From assembly GCA_963920635.1 (NCBI GenBank), contig OY987298.1:123575735-123639734 (forward strand): a stretch of 64,000 nucleotides of DNA, in the 5' to 3' direction. The notes below the pieces were generated by a model, which saw nothing but the letters and a program-made list of their open reading frames with translations, was not told the origin of the DNA and made no database searches. Source of the stretch: Pseudeuparius sepicola (Eukaryota > Arthropoda > Insecta > Coleoptera > Anthribidae). Position numbers and translations under genes: made by a program. Shown here in pieces: positions 23,201 to 33,525 of this stretch (within the stretch, counting starts at the first letter, position 1; the number at the start of each line of letters is the position of its first letter).

Positions 23201-23983
23201 GCGACTGAGGGGTGGATTTTCCAGTTAAGATTATAGAGAGTGCAACGTTATTTAAGTTGACTCAGAAATTTATAACTTTTCCTACCAAATATTATACCAA
23301 AATGTATTCGTGGGTGAAGGTGTGGTAGCCGCCAGCTTTTAGACAGTGAATACGGGCGTGGGTACAAAGATGACAGGAGAAGGCGCCACTTAGTTTGTTG
23401 CCACCCTTCACTTCTGTGCAAGTGAGGATCAAACTAAGAAAGTTCTCAGTATGTACTTTCCAAACTCTAAATTTTAATTAATAAAAATGAATTGGAAATA
23501 TTTGCTAAATTTAATTCAGTTCGTACGGACAGCCTATATGGTCGATTAAAAAAATAGGTGGGTATATTATAAATGAATTCACTTGGAACACAGTGATATA
23601 CGGGGTGCGATCTATTTCACAGCATTTACCATGCTCTGCTACCGATAAAAATACCAGACTTATCAGCAAAAATCACCCGTATAAAATTCAAAGGTTTTTA
23701 TGCGGTCGACGTCGACCTAGTCAAGGAGGCAGCCAATAAGAAAGCGAGCGTATATAGCGATTTAATTGGTCAGCGTTTCGGAGATCCGCATGGAGCAGGT
23801 GACGACTTGGGCCAGTTAGGCCAGTGTAACCAGTGCCGTGCACGGAAATAAGGGTTGCGATTTATTTTAAAGATTTTGGTATTGTGTAGGTATAGATTTT
23901 TGTGTGGTGTTGTTTTGTGTGCAACAAAATTATTGCTTTGCTTTGGTTGGAATTGTTTCAAAGTTTATTTTATTCTTTTTTAG
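23200..23983. other. No gene recognised
   Basis: A TATATAG motif near 23752 in moderately GC-rich DNA upstream of the candidate exon at 23984 might be a promoter. Otherwise nothing is supported. Confidence 0.3.
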
Positions 23984-24091
23984 AGCATTTAAATACAATT
24001 TGTATAATATTATAAAGGGCCGCGCGCCGCCTGTGACTCGGTCTTGTTTTACAAAGCAAACGCCGCCCAATAAGCGATTTTATGCTGTTCC
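23984..24091 (+). pseudogene. Possible THAP-like exon fragment
   Basis: A pyrimidine-rich acceptor (TTCTTTTTTAG) precedes 23984, and a donor CAA|GTGAGT follows at about 24092. The open frame between reads SCFTKQTPPNKRFYAVP, reminiscent of the TPNK-x-F-x-x-VP part of insect THAP domains. Only one of the expected cysteines is present, and the upstream exon is not convincing. This is a weak call. Confidence 0.25.
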
Positions 24092-24825
24092 AAGTGAGTT
24101 CATTTATACCATACTTACTTTCGACGTGGGCTTTTTTATTTTTGATTTTTAGTAGAAATTACTTATTTTTGCATAATTTATACAGGGCGAACTATCACTT
24201 AGTAGTAAGGGGGCTTAAGAAAACAGAAAAATATGTTTAGATTTTTTTTACGATTTAAAAAAAGGGTAAAAAACCCAATTTTCCCTGTAAATCTCCGCCT
24301 CTAATTACGTCATCCAATATGGCTTCGGAACGTACTGTCAGCTTGAAGTTATTTTCGCGGTGTTGCCGTTGTTTTAGGAAGGATGAAAATACCTCTTTAC
24401 TCAAACAAATAAAAAAAATACATAAATAACAATCGATTTGAATCTGTACAGCCGCAGCGCTGTTAGATTTACCCGAGGTTCTCCAGGATTCGCCTTACAT
24501 TACCTTGAAATTTAACTAACCTAAATTTACCTGACCTCTTAAGCCCTAGATAAAGGCGTAAACCACGTTTTGATAGTTCGTTCTTTTAGCGCGCAGTGCA
24601 GGACCCGAAACAACAGTTTATTTTCAATTAAAAGCTCACCCAATGTCCGAGTCAATATCCTCCCATATTGTGAAGCGGCTGCTTAGGGGTAGTCGACTTA
24701 CTGTATGCACTCGCCCACCATGCATCAACAACTTTGGTGCAGTTGATTCCCTGGCTTGGATGTTCACTAATCCTGCCGCTCCCTCATCGTACAGTGCACT
24801 CGGAGGCTCTTGGCGTCGAGTACCG

Positions 24826-24925
24826 GTCGCATTTTCATATGTTACCGACAAGAAAAAGCCCTCGGCTTGCCGAACACCTCTGCATAAGTTACAGACGTAT
24901 TTATTCGTTTTCGTCTGTAACATAA
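24826..24925 (+). repeat. Inverted repeat arm with internal hairpin (left)
   Basis: Contains TTTTCATATGTTACCGACAA, CGGCTTGCCGAACACCTCTG and the hairpin GTTACAGACG..CGTCTGTAAC. The inverted copy is at 27366-27470. Both arms face inward over 2.4 kb, so they may be the ends of one transposon or two insertions of one hairpin repeat. Confidence 0.6.
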
Positions 24926-25067
24926 TATACCGCCAAGAGCATGCGCTCGGGCCTTGATTTCCGAACACCTGTGTAACATAATCATATAAAATATTTGTAT
25001 TTTATATGAACATAATTACTAATCATACCTACCTAGTCGTTAGTTAAGATATTTAAAAAATAAAAAA

Positions 25068-25160
25068 ATGAGCTTGGATAATCTCCCTGAAGATTTTGAA
25101 TACATTAGTGACGGCGATAACAAATTTAAAACAAATATAAAGAATATATTCGAGGTTGAA
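25068..25160 (+). CDS. Candidate first coding exon, unknown protein
   Basis: An ATG at 25068 opens 31 codons reading MSLDNLPEDFEYISDG and onward, acidic at first, ending at GAA|GTAAGT, an excellent splice donor. The frame stays open only a little further into the intron. It lies between the inverted arms 24826-24925 and 27366-27470, so it may be the first exon of a transposase; a host gene is possible. No downstream exon could be identified. Confidence 0.35.
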
Positions 25161-25485
25161 GTAAGTATTTTCATATTTTTATTTCATTTAAAATTTATAG
25201 GTTAGAATACGCTAATGCATAACGTCAACAGTGTCAACACTGGTCTAAGAATATGGCAGAAAGACAGTAAATACAGGAGACAGATTTTGCAAAAAATAAA
25301 GTTGACCAGATATTTTGTGGTAGATTTAAATAGATAAGTCTGGACCGACATACTATATTAAAGACCCGAGCATGACGTCATATTTCATTCACGTTTTTCA
25401 GCCACGAAAAGTTTCTCGGTAATTTTAAAGATAAATTATTGATGGTTCAAAAATTAAACCTGTGTAGAATTTTCCGAGGAATTCT

Positions 25486-26714
25486 CAAGGCCTACTATAA
25501 AGACAGGCCCTGGCGCACAAAAATCACGTGACCATCTTAGTCAGACGTTACATGTCATTTGTCACATAACTGAAAGCGGCAGCTTGGGTTTTGAGAAGTT
25601 TTAAATGTTTAAAGTGTTTTTAAACGTCTTAGTTTATATTTTAAAAACAAGTTTGTGTCTAGTGCGCGTGTGTCCTGGCGGAGGGGAACCGCCCAGGTGT
25701 TATTATGGCCTCGATGGGAGTCGTGGCGTCCAAGAGTATTGGTGCCGCTCGCACCGACGCGTGAGTGCTGTAAAGGGGAGTTCTCCCCCGAACCACAGAA
25801 TAGGGAGCCCGGAATTCCGGAATGGACTATTATGGATATGGACCGTATTGGACAGTGGAGCCTGATTCACAGAGGAGTGAACTGCTTACGGGAGATCCGC
25901 GAGTTCAGACGGTCCGGGTGGCTGGAAGCCGTTCCCGTTGACCACGTTCGGGTTGTGTATTTATTGTATTCACCATTCACCTTGTGCGAAATAAATCAGT
26001 GTTGTAACCGTGTAACCGTTGATCTTCGTTGTTGACCCACGCCCCGATACGGTTTATCTATTCGGTCTTTCACGCTGCCGAACAACTGAGACCTCGTCAA
26101 TATTTGCAGTATACCTACTGAGGTTAGTTTTCATTTTATTTCGTAAAAAATAACCTAAATACCAAATATTGAGTCTGTTTATATTATATTTATACATATT
26201 ACAAAAGCCAGGAAGAAAGTGTCGCCATAACAAACATTTGTTTTGCCTCGGGATGAACATTTCCGCCAAAAATGGATTCGTCAAATCCCAACTGAGATTT
26301 AATTTCTAAAAAACCCTTAAGTATGTGTGACTAACACATTTTCAAGAAAGTGAAACAATAATTAAAGTGGACAAATGTGTTGTGGGAGGAAAATACCTAT
26401 AGAGAATATCACCTAAGCTAAAGGAAGGTGATGTCCCAACAATTTTTGAGAAGTGCCAAAATATTGTGAGTGCAGTGCCGTTTAACTCTCAGCCCAAAAC
26501 AGCTGAGGCAGGTTGAAAATTTTGAAAAAACAATTAGAGAAAGCTTGGATGCACAAAACCAATAATGTAATAGATGAAAGAAAACTTGTCAAATTGTTTC
26601 GAAATTTGTTCTTTCTACTTATCTCCAAAAATGCCTTTCATTAAATAGCACTAAGATGGTCACGTGACTACGCGATTATGCGTTAGCGCCGTGGCCTGTC
26701 TTTATCGTTGGCCT
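25486..26714 (+). mobile_element. DNA transposon with 10-11-bp target duplication carrying a THAP relic
   Basis: Flanked by CGAGGAATTCT at 25475-25485 and 26715-26725, matching its satellite target. The ends are imperfect inverted repeats: GATAAAGACAGGCC-type sequence and CACGTGACCATCTTAGT occur at both ends. The duplication length fits Mutator-like elements. The GC-rich interior at 25670-26060 includes AATAAA near 25990 and resembles an LTR or UTR segment. A decayed THAP domain follows at 26200-26460. No recognisable transposase core. Confidence 0.65.
26200..26460 (+). pseudogene. Degenerate THAP domain
   Basis: One frame gives FVLPRDEHFRQKWIRQIP at 26236-26292, the FxxP and W-centred middle of a THAP domain. 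A CD-stop-H remnant near 26326 stands for the C-x2-H pair. KLKEGDVPTIF at about 26415-26450 is the usual tail after the domain. Several stops interrupt it, so it is not translated as a unit. It lies inside the 25486-26714 element. Confidence 0.6.
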
Positions 26715-27365
26715 CGAGGAATTCTAATATGACGTCAGACTTAATATACCTACAGGGGCATCGTTAAAAAGGTGTTTCTCGGTAATTTTAAAGATAAACT
26801 TATGGTTCAAAAACTAAGCTTGTCTAGAATTTTCAGGAGAATTCGAATATGGTGTCAGACTTAAGGTACAGAGCGTTGTTAAAAAGTGTTTCTGGGTAAT
26901 TTTAAAAATAAACTTAATATTCTAAAATTAAAGTTGTGTAGAATTTTCCCAGGAATCCTAATATGACGTCAGACTTAATATACCTACAGGGCGTCGTTAA
27001 AAAGGTGTTTCTCGGTAATTTTAAAGATAATGATGGTTCAAAAACTAAGCTTGTCTAGAATTTTCAGAGGAATTCGAATATGGTGTCAGACACCTCATAA
27101 CTTAAGTGTATGTGTGGACAAAAATATAGGATTGGGTGATAACAAAAGAAAAAAATGATGAATACCTGCGTATCACTCCGGTTGCTTATGTTAGAGTGTA
27201 GGTATATTTATTTTACAATAAAAAAATAAAAATGACCCGATATCCAAAAAAAATTATTTATGACCTGTTTTCCTACCTCTTAACAATCTTAACATTACTA
27301 TAAACTTCTTCCCGCCATCAAACCCAGTTATCTATACTTGTCTCCTATGTGGGTTACGCTATTAT

Positions 27366-27470
27366 TCTATGTTACAGACGAAAACGAATAAATACGTCTG
27401 TACCTTATGCAGAGGTGTTCGGCAAGCCGAGCGCTTTTTTTGTCGGTAACATATGAAAATGCGTACCGGT
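27366..27470 (-). repeat. Inverted repeat arm with internal hairpin (right)
   Basis: Inverted copy of 24826-24925, including the hairpin GTTACAGACG..CGTCTGTACC and TCGGCTTGCCGAACACCTCT on the minus strand. Confidence 0.6.
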
Positions 27471-27479
27471 CGGTCCGCC

Positions 27480-28410
27480 GTGGCAACACCTCTTGATTTC
27501 CTGTATCCGGGGCACAGGGCGTCTCCAAATTCTCCACAATTTTCCTTCTCCTGCCTCGGGCGATGCTCGGGGCTTCTCACTACACTCCAGCTTCCCTTTT
27601 TCTCCGCCGTTTTAGTCCCAAAAACCACGCGACCCGCGAAAGCGAAAATTAAACTCTTCTGCGCACCCGACAAAAGCGCGCTTTGGTTTTCTTATAATAA
27701 ACCTTTAAAAAGAGAAATAAAAGTAACAATTTTTAATCGTAATAATGATTAAAAATAGTAACTTACTTTTCCATTTTAAGCACTCTTTATTATTTTTTAT
27801 TTTTACTACTAATAAAACAACCAACTGGCGACAATAAAAAAAACACAACCCACCAAAGGTGAAGTTTGGAAGTAAAACAGCTCAAACATCTGTGAGCTGA
27901 CAGCGGACAGGGCGACTGACGCACCGTACAGCAGTGTTGCCACGCCTTCTTCAGCGGGGGTAGGTTCACGAATTCTTTAATAAGCGTTACGTTTCTTCAT
28001 CCCAACGCCGGTCAGGAATGTTCAGGAATATTCAACAAAAATTTAGCCTGAAACTACGGAAACTATAATCTAAATCTAAAAATTCTATAAAGAGTCAAAA
28101 AGAGTCAAATTTATTAAAGAGTAGCCAATGAGTATCTTCTAGTCCAAACGACCCAGATTTGGCTCAAACGAGCCACCTGTGGCAACACTGCCGGCAACAT
28201 TGCAATGCCGTTTCTCCTGAGAGGCACAGAGGTTGCCACGTTTGACGTTGTAGACAATAAAGCAAAGAAACTGTACATTTCAGCCTGAAGAAAATCTACT
28301 TCTTCTTTAATTATCATAAATAAATAAGGGTTAAAAGCCCTTGTTTCATTTATTTATTACGTGTTATGTTGGTGCATCTTTTGTAAACTGAGTATTTTAG
28401 AGCAATTAAA
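27480..28410. other. No gene recognised
   Basis: Includes a GC-richer piece at 27480-27680 and TGTTGCCACG-like motifs at 27930 and 28190. No exon or repeat terminus could be supported. Confidence 0.4.
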
Positions 28411-28417
28411 AATATTT

Positions 28418-28690
28418 TTGCAGAAAGAAAGTTAGCGGCTTTATGGGACTATAAATTTTGGCAACTGGTAATATCATACCAACATCCAAGTTCTAATGGA
28501 TGTGCCGGTGTTTTCATATTTGAATCGTTCGAGAAGGTAGAATACGACAGCTGTTTCCCCTTATTAGGTTCATCAAGGCAGCCATAACCTTCCCGAACGA
28601 CTCAAACCGAAACGGTAGCACTTAAAATAGTGTAACTTGCACTTGGAGGTGAGAAACCAACCAGTGGCGCCATCTAGTATCAAGCTGATA
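28418..28690 (+). repeat. Left arm of a 4.5-kb inverted repeat
   Basis: About 270 bp (contains AGAAAGTTAGCGGCTTTATG, GGATGTGCCGGTGTTTTCAT and TGGCGCCATCTAG) recur inverted at 32628-32905 with few differences. The arms enclose the Tc1/LINE composite. They could be long TIRs of one element or two inverted insertions. Confidence 0.75.
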
Positions 28691-28739
28691 GTACCAGAGC
28701 CAAAATTTCGGGGGACGTGAAATTTTATCATCTTTTTAT

Positions 28740-30325
28740 TAAAAATATTGTCAAGTATCTACCCTATTTGTGTGGGAAAAACCTGCCGTTAATCTAAAAT
28801 CGTAACCTTTCCCATACAGAGTGGAAATTTAACTAAAAATATTAATTGACTATTTCGGGTTCGATTATGCGATGTAAACCGTAAATAGAAACAATAACGT
28901 GCTACGTACTAGATACGCTAAAAGAAGACAAGGTCTACCAAAAGTGTTATTACAAAGTTTGTGGTTGAACATTATTTTCAAGCGTGACGGATACCGCAGA
29001 TAACTCTCGGATACCTACAATATGTCAGGCTTAGTGGGAGTTCGCCCGCATTTAGTATTTGCCGGCGGAGTGCTCCAACAATTTTCATCTCGAAAAGAGA
29101 ACAGACGATAAGTTGATCTGTGTCGGGCTTGATAACGAAGTTATGTTTCTGCGTTTGTTTCGTTTTAATCTGTCGTAATTAAAAGTATCGATTTTGGGCG
29201 GGCTGCCCCGCCGCCGCCGCTGCGTGAAGGAAATTAAATTCCGTGTAACTGCCGTAAAGGCAAGCGGAACAATCCCTGTGCGCGAAATAAAAGTCTCCGG
29301 TCCGCTGTCACGACGCAAATCCGCTTTATTTTGCCGGATTTGTTTTTTTCTTCACCGTATTCCGGGGAATTATTATGTCGATGCCGCCAAAGGAAAAAAT
29401 GACGGACTTTGAAAGAAACAAGACACAAGACCTACATATTCTGGGTAGTGTTATCGTGGATAAATATAGAATACTGAGAATTTTCAATAGGAAATGAGGA
29501 AATGATATACCTACAGGATCGCTCTCCGTTTGTCTAGGGTCGACAAAAACCACAATTGGGGCGCTTGCCACGCCGTGTTTATAAAAATGGTGGACAACTC
29601 TGATAAACTTTAACTCGTTACCACTCGACTGTTAAAGAAAATGATCCAAGCCTTGTGTTATACTTTGGAACTTCAATAACCAACTTCGTAAATTTAAACA
29701 TTTAAAGATCTGCAGATATCGTAATTCATCATGTATACACAACGTGGAAGTGATAATACAAAAGTTATACCACGGAATGTGACATTTTTTGAACAAGACT
29801 GGACTACGGAAATTTGAATACCTTTAGGTATTTATTCCTCCACGACAATGTTGACAGAACTGTAATTCTAAAAAATAAAAACACTTATTAGCAGTAAATA
29901 GGTCCACTTATTTGCCATAAGAAAGTTAATAGGTCCATCTATTAACCACAGCAAAGTTATCTTTTAGTGGCAGGTAGAAAGTGTATTTGCTCCAATAAGA
30001 ATTATTATTTGCTACAAATAGATGTATTTGTATTAGCCTATTAACCACAAATAGGTTCATCTTAGCAAAGTGATTCTATTTGTGGTAGCAAGACAACCCA
30101 GCTAGGGCCTATTTAATGCAGATATCTTGCTGCGGCTAATATATTTCTATTATATATAAGATAAAGTAATATATGTGTAAAATAAAAAAAGGGTTCATAG
30201 TTTTGCTAAAGTCAGTTGAAACAGCATAGAAAATCTAAGCGACTACATAAAAGGAATGCAGGACATAGGCGTCATGCAATTTCATAAATATACATCTTCT
30301 ACTTGCTCACATAATATAATTATAT
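28740..30325. other. Between-arm sequence with a GC-rich island at 29030-29400
   Basis: Most of this stretch is AT-rich and shows nothing. The island at 29030-29400 (GCCCCGCCGCCGCCGCTGCG near its centre) is unusually GC-rich and may be conserved noncoding DNA. Overlapping ORFs on both strands there have no recognised domain. A run at 29880-30080 repeats TAGGTCCA- and TTTGC-type words. Confidence 0.35.
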
Positions 30326-30652
30326 AAAAAACTCCTGGACAAAATTAACACACCACTCATATTTTTCTCCATATTTTTTTATATTTTTATATTTTTTTCT
30401 AGACCATGGACTTTGTTTGACAGTGACAATAGTTATTTAAACTAACTATAGTATCACATAACTTTGTTTAGACAGTAATTCCTATTAAACCTCGTTTTAG
30501 ACGAAAACTGTGTTAAAATTTTCTTAAAAAGTGCTGATTAAAGCAAAGTGTCTGTGAAAAGCAAAGGTTTCGATTGTGATTGTTTTTATGCATGTTGGGA
30601 AGTTCATTTGCGAGTAAATCAAGTAAGTAAATTGAACCGCCAAAGAAATTTA

Positions 30653-31378
30653 AATGTCAATTGAGGATGTAGTGCGAGCATCGACTATCCTAGGGGAAGG
30701 ATATTCAATGCGATATGTTGCTGGTTTGTTAGGAAGACATCCAGCATCTGCTGCATGGTGAGACGACATAATGAGACGGGCTCGTACCATCAAAGACCTG
30801 GGCAAGGGCGAAAACGTTGCACAGAATCAAATTGATGATCGTTTCTTGAGACAACGTGCTCTCAGAGACAGGAGAGTCACCAGCAATCTGCTAAAAAATT
30901 AATTAGCAGATGTTCGAAATATGCCTATATCGTTTTGAACGGTTACATGAAGCAGGATTAAGCAACAGAAGAGCGGCCAAAAAACCATTGCTTACCAGAG
31001 AATACAAAGTTCAGAGATTGAATTTTGCAAGACTACATCAGAACTGGACTATCAATGATTGGAACCAAGTTCTATGTTCTCCGATGAAACTAGAGTTAGT
31101 CTTAAAGCTCCATATGAACGTGATCGTGTCTGGCAAAGGGGAGGAAAAAGGTTTGCCAGCTGCAATATCTCTCCTAAAGTACCTTTTGATGCTGACTCTA
31201 AAATGTTTGGGATGGGGGAGGGCGGGAATTTGCTTCGACGCTCGTACGGAGTTGGCCCCTATACGTACGAGGTCTATGAATGCTCAATATTACTTAGAAA
31301 ACATTATTGTCGAACATGTAATGCCTTTTGCTCCGTTTGTTGAACCTAATTTTTTATTCATGCAGGACAACGCTCGTC
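30653..31378 (+). pseudogene. Tc1-like transposase, N-terminal and catalytic part
   Basis: From ATG 30653 a helix-turn-helix part (SIEDVVRAS, RYVAGLLGRHPAS) is followed by stops and frameshifts. FSDETRVSLKAP at about 31080 holds the first catalytic Asp, then VWQRGGKRFASCN. In another frame, CFDARTEL, MNAQYYLENIIVEHVMPFAP and FMQDNARP carry the second catalytic Asp. The third catalytic residue lies beyond the LINE insertion. Many disruptions make this a dead cut-and-paste transposase gene. Confidence 0.8.
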
Positions 31379-32458
31379 CCTATAAAACATGGAGTCCCTC
31401 AAGGCTCTATATTGTCCCCATTTCTGTTCATCCTATTTACAAACGAGCTCCGAAATGTGGGAGCTGCGGATAAACTGTGCCAATTTGCAGATGCCACATC
31501 GTGCGTTGTAGTTGGCAACAATCTAGTCGAGTGTAATATTAAAATGCAGAAAGCCGCTTCGAGTATGCAGCAATGGTGCAATGACAATTCCTTAACACTT
31601 AATGTTGAAAAAACTAACACACTCATTTTCTATCCTACGGGAAACCGCGACGAATCTGCTTACATATCTCTGAATGGACAATCCATACAGCAGGCTGACA
31701 GTGTAAAATTTCTGGGAATCACAATAGATCAAAAATTAAGTTGGCTAAATTATACAGACTTGATACTTAAGAAAATGAACTCTGGCTGCTATTTGATCAG
31801 ATCTATGAAATACCACATGACAGTTGATACCTTAAAAACATTTTATTTTGCATATGTTCACTCAACCTTACAGTATGGTATACTCTTTTGGGGCTCTTCG
31901 CCCCACGGGAAAAAAATTTTCTTAGCACAAAAGCGTATTATTCGATGCCTGATGGGGGTGAATCGCAGAACATCATGTAGAGGCTATTTCAAGCAACTGG
32001 AAATTCTTACTATTCTATCTCTTTATATATACAAACTTGCTGTATTTGCAAAAGAAAATCCTGACATTTTCACACGTAACGTTGAGGTATACGGTTCGAG
32101 AACCACTAGGGGTGCGTCAGATTTTAGGACACCGAGGCATGCACATGCTTTCTTTTAAAAAGGGCCCTACTATATGTCCGCAAAAATATTTAATAAACTG
32201 CCCCACGAAATAAAAGGTGTTGGTAGTATCTCTAATTTTAAACTACTAGTTAAGAAATATTTATTGGATAGGGATAGAGTAATATACGCATTATCGGAAT
32301 TCTAACGGTGCACTCTGTGTGTCCAGTTTTTATATAGGTGCTTCTTACATGACTTTACAGTGACAATTTTTAGATATTTGTATATAGGATGAGTCGCCGC
32401 TCGCCTAGTTTCATTTTTATTTTTTTAATTCTGTCATCACTTTTATACTTTATTGAAA
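31379..32458 (+). mobile_element. 5'-truncated LINE inserted in the Tc1 relic
   Basis: Starts abruptly at the RT motif HGVPQGSILSPFLF and ends in AT-rich 3' sequence before the Tc1 frame resumes. The join at the left falls just after the Tc1 DNARP motif. About 40-50 bp of Tc1 sequence may have been lost at the junction. A target duplication was not identified. Confidence 0.75.
31388..32305 (+). pseudogene. LINE reverse transcriptase C-terminal fragment
   Basis: The fragment begins at GVPQGS. LCQFADATSCVV replaces the usual F/Y-ADD motif, so the second catalytic Asp is altered, and the domain is incomplete. LTLNVEKTNTLIF, VKFLGITIDQKLSW and LQYGILFWGSS follow the usual order of RT palm, thumb and C-terminal region in Jockey/CR1-like LINEs. 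A stop at 32156-32158 interrupts the frame before KIFNKLPHEIKGV and LLVKKYLLDR at the natural C-terminus. Confidence 0.8.
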
Positions 32459-32459
32459 T

Positions 32460-32612
32460 GATGTTAATATCCCTTTATTACAGTAGCCACCGAACAGTCC
32501 TGACATGAATTTTATAGAGCATCCACGGGACTATCTCAAAAAAAAGATATAACTATAAACTAAGTTTTGGCAAAAAGCTTCAAAGCGCAATCCTTAACCA
32601 CGCAAAGTATCC
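32460..32612 (+). pseudogene. Tc1-like transposase C-terminal part
   Basis: DVNIPLLQ, then PPNSPDMNFIEHPRDYLKKR, includes the third catalytic residue (E of IEH) of a Tc1-type DDE enzyme. LSFGKKLQSAILNH follows. This segment continues the transposase interrupted at 31378. A stop lies at the TAG just before PPNSPD. Confidence 0.75.
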
Positions 32613-32627
32613 TGTCTCTTATTGTAT

Positions 32628-32905
32628 GTATCAGCTTCATGCTAGATGGCGCCACTGGTTGGTTTCTCACCTCCAAGTGCAAGTTACACTATTATAAGTG
32701 CTACCGTTTCGGTTTGAGCCGTTCGGGAAGGTTATGGCTGCCTTGTTGAACCTAATAAGGGGAAACAGCTGTCGTAGTCTACCTTCTCTAGCAATTCAAA
32801 TATGAAAACACCGGCACATCCATTAGAACTTGGATGTTGGTATGATATTACCAGTTGCCAAAATTTATAGTCCCATAAAGCCGCTAACTTTCTTTCTGTA
32901 AAAAT
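32628..32905 (-). repeat. Right arm of the 4.5-kb inverted repeat
   Basis: Inverted copy of 28418-28690. Immediately outside it, GGGGACGTGAAATTTTATCA begins at 32911. The same sequence in the same orientation lies just inside the left arm at 28711. Confidence 0.75.
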
Positions 32906-32949
32906 CTATTGGGGACGTGAAATTTTATCATCTTTTTAAAAATTTATAA

Positions 32950-33520
32950 ATGGAGAAACTCCTTTCCACATCAACCGATGTAAGAGGTGCGCTTTTAAAA
33001 TTGCTCACTATCACAGGATCCAAATCGATGCATTCGATAGACAAACGAATAAAAAATATATGGGTTCCATAATATAGGTATCCAAAGAAGAATTTAACTT
33101 TCGAACGATTTTGCACCATTGGTACACCCTGTATATTGAATATTCAAAAAATATACTTACAATTTTAATGCACGCAGAACAGTAGACTTTTCCCATATCT
33201 ATTCTTAGTTCTTTGTATGGCTTAATCCACACTGACGCACTATTGACTTTGGGCATTTTACTTAGTAAAATACAACAACTCCCAACACAAAACAAACACA
33301 AATCGAGGCCGACGTGATCACTTCAAAAGCAGAATCAAAAATAAAAAGCGCGAAATGGATTATCCTTCGTATATAAATATTTACCTATCTATAATTTATT
33401 CTGTCCTTTTCAATAATTGTACTTTATTAAATAGGTATAAATACCTACTTTATTCGTTTTCAGATCACCAGGATTAGTGCCCATAAAATTATAATTTACC
33501 TATATTATTTTGGGAAAACC
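32950..33520. other. No gene recognised
   Basis: A short CACCCTGTA-type terminus at 33125-33132 hints at a further decayed MITE. Otherwise this is unassigned AT-rich DNA. Confidence 0.4.
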
Positions 33521-33525
33521 AGGTA

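Larger units (their letters stand above)
25380..27100. repeat. About 118-bp satellite-like array, interrupted
   Basis: The unit contains TTTCTCGGTAATTTTAAAGA, GATGGTTCAAAAACTAA, TAGAATTTTC and AATATGACGTCAGAC. Copies begin near 25408, 26773, 26886 and 27004. If the transposon at 25486-26714 is set aside, the first two copies also fall about 118 bp apart. This shows that the array existed before the insertion. Confidence 0.75.
30330..32622 (+). mobile_element. Tc1-like transposon relic, split by a LINE
   Basis: The left end carries CTCCTGGACAAAATTAACAC at 30336, a terminus typical of insect Tc1-like elements. Transposase sequence runs from an ATG near 30653 to about 31378, is interrupted by LINE sequence, and resumes at about 32460 to 32600. 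The right terminus is missing: the relic stops where the inverted-repeat arm begins at 32628. The final segment (32548-32612) recurs at 36080-36150. Confidence 0.75.

Noticed and set aside
24636..24968. Long frames on both strands with apparent coding length
   Set aside because: They span the inverted-repeat arm and its hairpin. The opposite-strand frames mirror each other and no domain is visible.
25640..26035. Overlapping GC-rich reading frames (86 and 126 codons), possibly a gene or an LTR
   Set aside because: No domain, and two frames overlap in different registers. The stretch lies inside the 25486-26714 transposon, and LTR ends could not be defined.
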